A DNA stretch of 64,000 nucleotides from Cellulophaga lytica DSM 7489 (GTDB lineage Bacteria; Bacteroidota; Bacteroidia; Flavobacteriales; Flavobacteriaceae), in NCBI RefSeq assembly GCF_000190595.1, contig NC_015167.1:3394501-3458500 (forward strand), written 5' to 3'. Shown here one piece after another: positions 55,376 through 61,640 of the stretch (its first letter is position 1; the number at the start of each line of letters is the position of its first letter). The notes below the pieces were generated by a model. The model searched no databases. It worked only from the letters and a program-made list of their open reading frames with translations, and had not been told where the DNA came from. Position numbers and translations under genes: made by a program.

Positions 55376-57043
55376 ATGCAAAACCAAAATTTAAGCACCT
55401 CAGACCCTAAAAATGAGCATATTGTAGAAAATAAAGAATTAAATTTCTTTGAAGCTTTAATTCCGGTTATCATATTAATGTCGCTTTTAGCCTACAACAT
55501 TTTTTTTGTAGACGGACAAGAATGGTTTGGTGTATACACCAATCAAATTATACTTTTAATTGGTGGTGCTGTTGCTGCAATTGTAGGTCTTTACAATAAG
55601 ACATCTTTTGCTACAATGGGTAAAGAAGTTTGGGAAAACATAAAAAGTGTTTTTATTCCTCTAGTTATACTGGTATTGGTTGGTGCATTGGCTGGTACTT
55701 GGCTAGTTAGTGGTATTATACCGGCTATGGTCTATTATGGCTTGCAAGTTTTAAACCCTAGTATATTTTTACCTGCATCTGTAATTATAGCTGCAATAAT
55801 ATCTATAGCTACTGGTAGTAGCTGGACCACTTCTGCAACCGTTGGTATTGCTTTAGTTGGTATTGGGTCTGCCTTAGGTATTAACCCAGGAATGATTGCT
55901 GGTGCTGTAATCTCTGGAGCTTATTTTGGAGATAAAATGTCTCCTTTAAGTGACACAACAAACCTAGCTCCTGCTATGGCTGGTACAGATTTGTTTACGC
56001 ATATTAAATACATGACCATAACTACAGTACCTACTTTAATTGTAACACTTATATTTTTTAGTGTTTTAAGTGCTAATATAGACACAAACGGAACTACAGA
56101 TGTTGCTTTTATTTTAAACACAATAGATGCTAACTTTACAATTACCCCTTTATTATTTATTGTACCTGTTGTTGTTGTTGTTGCTTTAATACTACTTAAA
56201 ACAAAACCTTTATTAGCATTACTATCTGGTGTTGTTTTAGCTATTGTTTTTGCTTTTGTTTTTCAGCCAAAATTGTTAGATAGGTTAGCAGATTCTAAAA
56301 CAAATGCTATTGTTACAGCTGTTTTAACAGATACCAATGTGAGTATTGATAACAGTGAAGAGCTTGCTAAATTATCTGCAGAAGAATTAGCTATTATTAA
56401 GGAACATAATGATTTGTCTAATGTTTTTACTGAAGATGATGTAGAAGGCATTTACACTAAAAAAGATTTAGCTGCTGTTTTTACCAATAGCACTACAGAC
56501 AAAACAAGTTTAGCAAACATAGCAGATAACCTAGACAAATTAATTACCAAAAAAAGACTACGCAAACTATTTAGTGCTGGTGGTATTAATGGTATGCTAT
56601 GGACAATTTTACTTATTTGTTGCGCAATGGTTTTTGGAGGTATTATGGATGGTATTGGAGCCTTGTCAAGAATTACTAAAGCACTTTTATCTGTAGCAAA
56701 ATCTACATTTGGACTATTTGCTAGTACTGTTGCTAGTTGCTTAGGATTAAATGCAATTGCTAGTGACCAATATTTAGCTATTGTTATTCCTGGTAAAATG
56801 TTTAAAAAAGCTTACGAAGACAAAGGCCTTGCTCCCGAAAACTTAAGTAGAACCTTAGAAGATTCTGGTACAGTAACCTCTGTATTAATACCGTGGAACA
56901 CCTGCGGAGCTTACCAATCTAGTGTTTTAGGCGTTGGGGTTGGTGAGTATTTTATTTACGCTATGTTTAACTGGTTAAGTCCGTTTACTACATTATTATT
57001 TGCTGCATTAAACGTAAAAATTAGACAGTTACGCGCTAAATAA
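55376..57043 (+). CDS. NhaC-family Na+/H+ antiporter-type transporter with a large soluble insertion
   Basis: A 555-residue polytopic membrane protein of the NhaC/ion-transporter superfamily. Hydrophobic helices occupy about 26-290 and 402-545. The conserved GDKMSPLSDTTNLAPAMAG (about 185-203) is the core signature. Residues 300-400 form a hydrophilic, charged insertion (with AKLSAEELAIIKEHNDLSNV and TKKDLAAVF) longer than I expect for NhaC. Relatives exchange Na+ for H+ or, in other cases, malate and lactate. Its position after the methionine-lyase-type gene raises the possibility that it moves an amino acid or acid. The true substrate is uncertain. Confidence 0.85.
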   Translation: MQNQNLSTSDPKNEHIVENKELNFFEALIPVIILMSLLAYNIFFVDGQEWFGVYTNQIILLIGGAVAAIVGLYNKTSFATMGKEVWENIKSVFIPLVILVLVGALAGTWLVSGIIPAMVYYGLQVLNPSIFLPASVIIAAIISIATGSSWTTSATVGIALVGIGSALGINPGMIAGAVISGAYFGDKMSPLSDTTNLAPAMAGTDLFTHIKYMTITTVPTLIVTLIFFSVLSANIDTNGTTDVAFILNTIDANFTITPLLFIVPVVVVVALILLKTKPLLALLSGVVLAIVFAFVFQPKLLDRLADSKTNAIVTAVLTDTNVSIDNSEELAKLSAEELAIIKEHNDLSNVFTEDDVEGIYTKKDLAAVFTNSTTDKTSLANIADNLDKLITKKRLRKLFSAGGINGMLWTILLICCAMVFGGIMDGIGALSRITKALLSVAKSTFGLFASTVASCLGLNAIASDQYLAIVIPGKMFKKAYEDKGLAPENLSRTLEDSGTVTSVLIPWNTCGAYQSSVLGVGVGEYFIYAMFNWLSPFTTLLFAALNVKIRQLRAK

Positions 57044-57118
57044 ATTTTAACATAAAGAATCTTTATTCTTCTATAAAGAATTAAAATTTTATTAATCTAA
57101 AAAAGCATATTTGTAGGT

Positions 57119-57126
57119 TATATTTG
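57119..57126 (+). promoter_or_regulatory. Probable -7 element for the peroxiredoxin gene
   Basis: TATATTTG matches TAnnTTTG 35 bases before the start at 57162. No TTG is seen at the usual distance, so an activator may help. Confidence 0.4.
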
Positions 57127-57161
57127 CAGTAACAAAATGTATAACCTTAAATAAAAAATAA

Positions 57162-57806
57162 ATGGCTTTTGTAGGAAAAAAATTCCCAGATTTAACTGTT
57201 AACGCAATGAATGAAATGGGTGATACTTTCAAATTAAATATTTTGGAAGAAGCTAAGAACAATAATAAAAAAGTATTATTATTCTGGTACCCTAAAGATT
57301 TTACTTTTGTATGTCCAACGGAATTACACGCTTTTCAATCAGCATTAGCAGAATTTGAAAAAAGAAACACAATAGTAATTGGAGCTTCTTGTGATACTCC
57401 AGAAGTACACTTTGCTTGGTTAAATACTCCAAAAGATAATGGTGGTATAGAAGGTGTTACTTACCCAATTTTAGCAGATAGCAACAGAAACTTAGCTTCT
57501 ACATTAGGTATCTTAGATATTTCTAACGAAACTTATAATGATGAAACTGGTGTTGTTACTGTAGATGGTGATAATGTTACTTACAGAGCTACTTACTTAA
57601 TTGATGAAGAAGGTACTGTTTTTCATGAAGGAATAAACCATATGCCTCTAGGAAGAAATGTAAATGAGTTTTTACGTTTAGTAGACGCTTACACTCACGT
57701 ACAAGAAAAAGGTGAAGTTTGTCCTGCAAACTGGGAAGAAGGTAAAGAAGCTATGCAAGCTAACGCTAAAGGTACTGCAGAATATTTAGCATCTAACGTA
57801 AACTAA
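57162..57806 (+). CDS. AhpC/Prx1-type 2-Cys peroxiredoxin
   Basis: A 214-residue peroxidase that reduces H2O2, organic peroxides and peroxynitrite. The peroxidatic cysteine is Cys51 in FVCPTELHAF and the resolving cysteine is Cys187 in EVCPANW, as in typical 2-Cys enzymes. A loop of about 15 residues (ETYNDETGVVTVDGD, about 123-137) lengthens the C-terminal half. A thioredoxin gene follows after seven bases, so electrons probably come from that thioredoxin rather than AhpF, which is absent here. Confidence 0.95.
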   Translation: MAFVGKKFPDLTVNAMNEMGDTFKLNILEEAKNNNKKVLLFWYPKDFTFVCPTELHAFQSALAEFEKRNTIVIGASCDTPEVHFAWLNTPKDNGGIEGVTYPILADSNRNLASTLGILDISNETYNDETGVVTVDGDNVTYRATYLIDEEGTVFHEGINHMPLGRNVNEFLRLVDAYTHVQEKGEVCPANWEEGKEAMQANAKGTAEYLASNVN

Positions 57807-57813
57807 TTTTAGT

Positions 57814-58128
57814 ATGTTACTAGAACTAGAAAACGACAATTTAGCAGAATTAATTGCTGAGCACAAAAAAGTGGTTGTACAATACTCTGCTACATGGTGT
57901 GGAAACTGTAGAATAATGAAGCCTAAATTTAAAAAAGAGGCTGCCGCTAACGAAGACATTACATTTATTTTAGCTGATGCTGAAAAATTTCCGGAATCTA
58001 GAAAATTAGCCAATGTAGACAATTTACCTACGTTTGCAACTTTTGAAAACGGAAGTATTAAAAACCAGACACAGACTAATAAATATGATGTTTTAAAAGA
58101 ATTAGTACATGAAATTGCCAGTAATTAA
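57814..58128 (+). CDS. Thioredoxin-family protein
   Basis: A 104-residue thioredoxin-fold protein without a signal peptide. The active site is WCGNC (28-32) instead of the standard WCGPC, with Cys29 and Cys32. The fold is otherwise complete, with the cis-proline in DNLPTFATF (about 69-77). It sits between the peroxiredoxin gene and a small gene that overlaps its end by 20 bases, so it is the likely reductant of the peroxiredoxin. The Asn in the active site should alter its redox potential. Confidence 0.93.
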   Translation: MLLELENDNLAELIAEHKKVVVQYSATWCGNCRIMKPKFKKEAAANEDITFILADAEKFPESRKLANVDNLPTFATFENGSIKNQTQTNKYDVLKELVHEIASN

Positions 58129-58366
58129 ACACCTTACAGGTTTTATAAAAGAGAACGATGAAGATTACGTTCTTGAAACAATTGAAACCTTAGAGGCATT
58201 AACAGAAGTTTCTTCTCTTAAAGATGAAGAGCTAGATGTTATTGGAGAACTAATTTCTAATATGTATGGTGCTATTGAGGTACAAAAATCTATTAAAGAA
58301 GGTGTACCAGAAAAAGAAGCATTAAACGGGTTTATGAAACGTGTATTAGGTTCTATAGATAAATAA
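58109..58366 (+). CDS. Small conserved protein coupled to the thioredoxin (DUF6952-like)
   Basis: An 85-residue helical protein with many charged residues (ENDEDYVLETIETLEALTEV) and the C-terminal signature FMKRVLGSIDK. I recall a family named DUF6952 with this pattern next to peroxiredoxin/thioredoxin genes. Its ATG lies inside the thioredoxin gene, overlapping it by 20 bases in another frame, so translational coupling is likely. It has no cysteines. It may bind the peroxiredoxin or thioredoxin, but no role is established. Confidence 0.82.
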   Translation: MKLPVIKHLTGFIKENDEDYVLETIETLEALTEVSSLKDEELDVIGELISNMYGAIEVQKSIKEGVPEKEALNGFMKRVLGSIDK

Positions 58367-58390
58367 AACAGTACATACTGTTCCATAATA

Positions 58391-58428
58391 AAAGCCACTA
58401 TTCTTTAATTAGAATTGTGGCTTTTTCT
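58391..58428 (+). terminator. Intrinsic terminator after the small gene
   Basis: AAAGCCAC (58391-58398) pairs with GTGGCTTT (58417-58424), with further pairing of TTCT and AGAA inside and a T-rich tail. Confidence 0.82.
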
Positions 58429-58452
58429 TTTTCATAGACTTGCTTAAATGCA

Positions 58453-58490
58453 ACAAAAAAACCTCCAAAGTAAAACTTTAGAGGTTTTTA
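58453..58490 (-). terminator. Intrinsic terminator after the ankyrin gene
   Basis: On the minus strand ACCTC (58485-58481) pairs with GAGGT (58465-58461), with CTTT/AAAG inside and a mismatch, followed by a run of T. Confidence 0.8.
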
Positions 58491-58508
58491 TATTTATTGC
58501 TTTAACTT

Positions 58509-58982
58509 TTATACTAAAAGCGATTCTAAATCACTTAAACCTTGCATTTTTGCATGATCTAAAGCTGTGTTTCCTCTTTGGTCTGCTACAGTTTTATCTG
58601 CATTTTTATCTAATAACATTTTAATAATAGATTGTCTGTTAAATGTAGCTGCGTAAATTAAAGGTGTAGCTCCAGATAAATTTACAGCATTTACATCTGC
58701 CCCTTTTTCAATTAAATATGCTGCAATTGCATCAAAACCTTTAAAACACACTCCCATTAAAGCCGTATTACCAGAGGCATCCTTATCATCTATTGGTGCG
58801 TTGTTATCTAATAAAACCTTAGCTATATCTAAATAGTTATAATAAGTTGCTAAAATTAAAGGTGTAGAACCACGTGTATCTTTTACAGATACTAATTCTG
58901 GGTTCTCTTTTAACATTTTTGTTACTTCTTCTGTATTCTCTTCTCGTATTGCATTAAAAAATGCTGTTGTTGTTTCTGTCAT
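58509..58982 (-). CDS. Ankyrin-repeat protein linked to catalase
   Basis: A 157-residue protein made of about four ankyrin repeats, for example TRGSTPLILATYYNYLDIAK (about 35-54), ASGNTALMGVCFKGFDAIAA (about 69-88) and LSGATPLIYAATFNRQSIIK (about 102-121). It has no signal peptide. In Pseudomonas the ankyrin protein AnkB is encoded beside katB and is needed for full catalase activity, so a similar helper role is a reasonable inference here. An intrinsic terminator ends 12 bases upstream of its start, so it is probably made at a lower level than catalase. Confidence 0.88.
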   Translation of the reverse strand: MTETTTAFFNAIREENTEEVTKMLKENPELVSVKDTRGSTPLILATYYNYLDIAKVLLDNNAPIDDKDASGNTALMGVCFKGFDAIAAYLIEKGADVNAVNLSGATPLIYAATFNRQSIIKMLLDKNADKTVADQRGNTALDHAKMQGLSDLESLLV

Positions 58983-58993
58983 TTTATAGCTAT

Positions 58994-59024
58994 AAAAAAA
59001 GGGATAAGCACTAATGCTTATCCC
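58994..59024 (-). terminator. Intrinsic terminator between catalase and the ankyrin gene
   Basis: On the minus strand GGGATAAGCA (59024-59015) pairs perfectly with TGCTTATCCC (59010-59001) around a four-base loop, followed by seven T. Readthrough would be needed for co-transcription of the ankyrin gene. Confidence 0.92.
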
Positions 59025-59044
59025 AAATTAAACAATTTTATTTT

Positions 59045-60502
59045 TTAGTAATTTTCTAGTTCAGAAATACCCAAAGCTTTACGTACTCCATTACCATACT
59101 CAGGATCTGCTTTATCAAAATGAACTAACTGGCGCTCTATTATTTCCATAGAAACACCTTGCATTGCTGCAGCTATATTATTAAATAACCTATTTTTTTG
59201 GTCATCATTAAACATCCTAAATAAATCACCTGGTTGTTTGTACTCGCCATACGTGTCATTTTCTTCATAACGCTTAGCGTCACCACTAATTTTCATTGGT
59301 GGTTCTTCTACAGTTGGGTCTTCTACAGCTCCTCCTTTACTGTTTGGCTCATAGTAAGCATCTGGATTGCCAAAATCATTTGTAAAGAAACGCATAGAAC
59401 CATCTTTATGATAATGGTTTACTTCAGATTTAGGAGCATTTGCTGGTAAAGCCTCGTAGTGCGTACCTAATCTATACCTGTGTGCATCTGCGTATGAAAA
59501 AATACGTGCTTGTAATACTTTATCAGGAGAAAAACCAATTCCTGGTACTATGTTAGATGGTGAGTAAGCTGCATTTTCAATATATTGCCAGTAATTTTCT
59601 GGATTTTTATTTAACTCCAACTCCCCTACTTCAATTAACGGATAATCTGCATGTGGCCAAACTTTAGTTAAATCAAACGGATTGTACGGTGTTTTTTCTG
59701 CATCTGCCTCTGGCATTACCTGTACTTTTAACGTCCATTTTGGGTAATCTCCTTTTTCTATTGCTCCAAAAAGTTCTTCTTGATACTTTTCTCTTGTTTC
59801 TCCAATAATTTTAGCCGACTCTTCGTTAGTGTAATGCTTATGTCCTTGCTGTGTTTTAAAGTGAAATTTCACCCAAAAACGTTCGCCGTCATTGTTCCAA
59901 AAACTAAATGTATGCGAGCCATAACCGTTCATATGCATAGGAGTTGTTGGTATACCTCTATCAGACATTAAAATAGTTACTTGGTGTAAACTTTCTGGTG
60001 ATAAAGACCAATAATCCCACATTGCTTCTGGTGAACGCAAGTTTGTTTTAGGATGTCTTTTTTGAGTGTGTATAAAATCTGGAAATTTGTAACCATCTCT
60101 TAAAAAGAAAACCGGAGTATTGTTACCTACTAAATCCCAATTACCTTCTTCAGTATAAAACTTAACAGAAAAACCTCGTACATCTCTTTCTGTATCAGCA
60201 GCTCCCATTTCACCAGCAACAGTAGAAAAACGAGTTAAAACTGGTGTTTTTTTACCTACAGATGAAAATAGTTTTGCTCTTGTATATTTACTTATATCAT
60301 GAGTTACTGTAAAAGTCCCCATTGCACCCCAACCTTTTGCATGCACAACACGTTCCGGTATGCGCTCTCTATTTTGGTGTGCTAGTTTTTCTAATAATTT
60401 GTAATCTTGCATTAAAACAGGGCCTCTGTCACCAGCGGTTTGTGAACGTTGATTGTTAGATACTGGGGCTCCTGCAGATGTGGTAAGTTTTTTATTTTCC
60501 AT
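59045..60502 (-). CDS. katA: Monofunctional haem catalase (small subunit clade)
   Basis: A 485-residue catalase that disproportionates H2O2. The essential histidine is His54 in [14 protein letters not shown], the catalytic asparagine is Asn127 in [11 protein letters not shown], and the proximal haem tyrosine is Tyr337 in [12 protein letters not shown]. The length indicates a clade 3 small-subunit enzyme without the flavodoxin-like tail. It is divergent from tpx across a 228-base gap and has an ankyrin gene downstream. The gap contains no palindrome that I can assign to a peroxide regulator. Confidence 0.96.
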   Translation of the reverse strand: MENKKLTTSAGAPVSNNQRSQTAGDRGPVLMQDYKLLEKLAHQNRERIPERVVHAKGWGAMGTFTVTHDISKYTRAKLFSSVGKKTPVLTRFSTVAGEMGAADTERDVRGFSVKFYTEEGNWDLVGNNTPVFFLRDGYKFPDFIHTQKRHPKTNLRSPEAMWDYWSLSPESLHQVTILMSDRGIPTTPMHMNGYGSHTFSFWNNDGERFWVKFHFKTQQGHKHYTNEESAKIIGETREKYQEELFGAIEKGDYPKWTLKVQVMPEADAEKTPYNPFDLTKVWPHADYPLIEVGELELNKNPENYWQYIENAAYSPSNIVPGIGFSPDKVLQARIFSYADAHRYRLGTHYEALPANAPKSEVNHYHKDGSMRFFTNDFGNPDAYYEPNSKGGAVEDPTVEEPPMKISGDAKRYEENDTYGEYKQPGDLFRMFNDDQKNRLFNNIAAAMQGVSMEIIERQLVHFDKADPEYGNGVRKALGISELENY

Positions 60503-60730
60503 AACAGTCTATATTTTTAATGAGATAAAATTAATTAAAAATCTTTTCGGATATAAGTTAAGAAATTGATAGTTTTTATCAAAGAATAAGTTTAATTTAT
60601 ATTAATTAAAAACACCATAACTATTCACTATTAAACAGTAACTTATATATAAGGATTACTTTTTTATTAAAATAGTTACATATCACTCATATATTTTTTA
60701 ATTTCACACCAAAATTAAAACACATACATT

Positions 60731-61228
60731 ATGGCTACTGTTACTTTAAAAGGAAATAAAATAAATACATTAGGTAATTTACCAGAAGTTGGTGCTACAG
60801 CTCCAGATTTTAAGTTAACAAAAAACGACTTATCTACTGCTACCTTAGAGAACTATAAGGGAAAAAAAGTAGTTTTAAATATATTCCCAAGTGTAGACAC
60901 TGGTACGTGTGCACAATCTGTTAGACAGTTTAATAAAGAAGCTTCTACATTAGAAAACACTGTTGTATTATGTGTTTCTAAAGACTTACCATTTGCACAA
61001 GCACGTTTTTGTGGTGCAGAAGGTTTAGATAATGTAGAAATGTTATCTGACTTTAAAGATGGTAACTTTGGAGAAAAGTATAATGTAACTTTTGCAGACG
61101 GACCTTTAGAGGCTTTATTATCTAGATCTATTGTTGTTTTAAATGAAGAAGGTAAAGTTATACATACAGAGCAGGTTGCAGAAACAACTGAAGAACCTAA
61201 TTACAAGCTAGCTTTAGAAGCATTATAA
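60731..61228 (+). CDS. tpx: Thiol peroxidase (Tpx)
   Basis: A 165-residue atypical 2-Cys peroxiredoxin. The peroxidatic cysteine is Cys60 in SVDTGTCAQSVRQF and the resolving cysteine is Cys94 in ARFCGAEGL. Tpx prefers alkyl hydroperoxides and is reduced by thioredoxin. It is divergent from the catalase gene and is followed after one base by the diacylglycerol kinase gene, so it heads a tpx-dgkA transcript. Confidence 0.96.
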   Translation: MATVTLKGNKINTLGNLPEVGATAPDFKLTKNDLSTATLENYKGKKVVLNIFPSVDTGTCAQSVRQFNKEASTLENTVVLCVSKDLPFAQARFCGAEGLDNVEMLSDFKDGNFGEKYNVTFADGPLEALLSRSIVVLNEEGKVIHTEQVAETTEEPNYKLALEAL

Positions 61229-61229
61229 T

Positions 61230-61601
61230 ATGCCTAAAGAAAATTTTGCATTAAACAGAATACGTAGCGTTGGTTACGCTTTAAAAGGTGCTTTTTTACT
61301 ATTAAAAACCGAGGCAAGTATTAAGGTTCAGTTTTTTATATGTATTTTAATTACCATTTTTGGTTTTTATTACAACATATCTAATACAGAGTGGATACTG
61401 CAAATATTTGCTATTGGTTTGGTTATGGGTATAGAAGGACTAAATACTGCTGTAGAAAAAATAGCAGATTATATACAACCAGAGTTTGATGCCAAAATTG
61501 GCTTTATAAAAGACGTTGCTGCAGGTGCTGTTATGATTGTTTCTATAGCAGCATCTATAATAGGGTGTATTATTTACATTCCAAAAATTTTTAACTTGTA
61601 A
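61230..61601 (+). CDS. dgkA: Diacylglycerol kinase family membrane enzyme
   Basis: A 123-residue membrane protein with three hydrophobic helices (about 33-53, 58-75 and 97-117). It contains the conserved cytoplasmic segment GIEGLNTAVEKIADYI (about 68-83) and the KDVAAGAVMI motif (about 92-101), which bind ATP and metal. Homologues phosphorylate diacylglycerol or undecaprenol at the membrane. Which lipid is used here is not decided by the sequence. It starts one base after the tpx stop, and ftsK begins 39 bases downstream. Confidence 0.93.
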   Translation: MPKENFALNRIRSVGYALKGAFLLLKTEASIKVQFFICILITIFGFYYNISNTEWILQIFAIGLVMGIEGLNTAVEKIADYIQPEFDAKIGFIKDVAAGAVMIVSIAASIIGCIIYIPKIFNL

Positions 61602-61640
61602 CCAATTTTTAGGTTACATATATTAAGGTACACATATTTA

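Noticed and set aside
57065-57081. ATTCTT..AAGAAT hairpin after the NhaC-type gene
   Set aside because: The stem is only six A+T-rich pairs and has no clear T-run, so it is not a convincing terminator.
60674-60682. GTTACATAT half-site between katA and tpx, and again just before ftsK (near 61612)
   Set aside because: It matches half of the palindrome at 3937, but no inverted partner is present and short A+T-rich words recur by chance in this DNA.
60503-60730. Possible OxyR or PerR site in the katA-tpx gap
   Set aside because: Small inverted repeats such as GATA..TATC exist, but nothing matches the full known spacing of an OxyR or PerR box.
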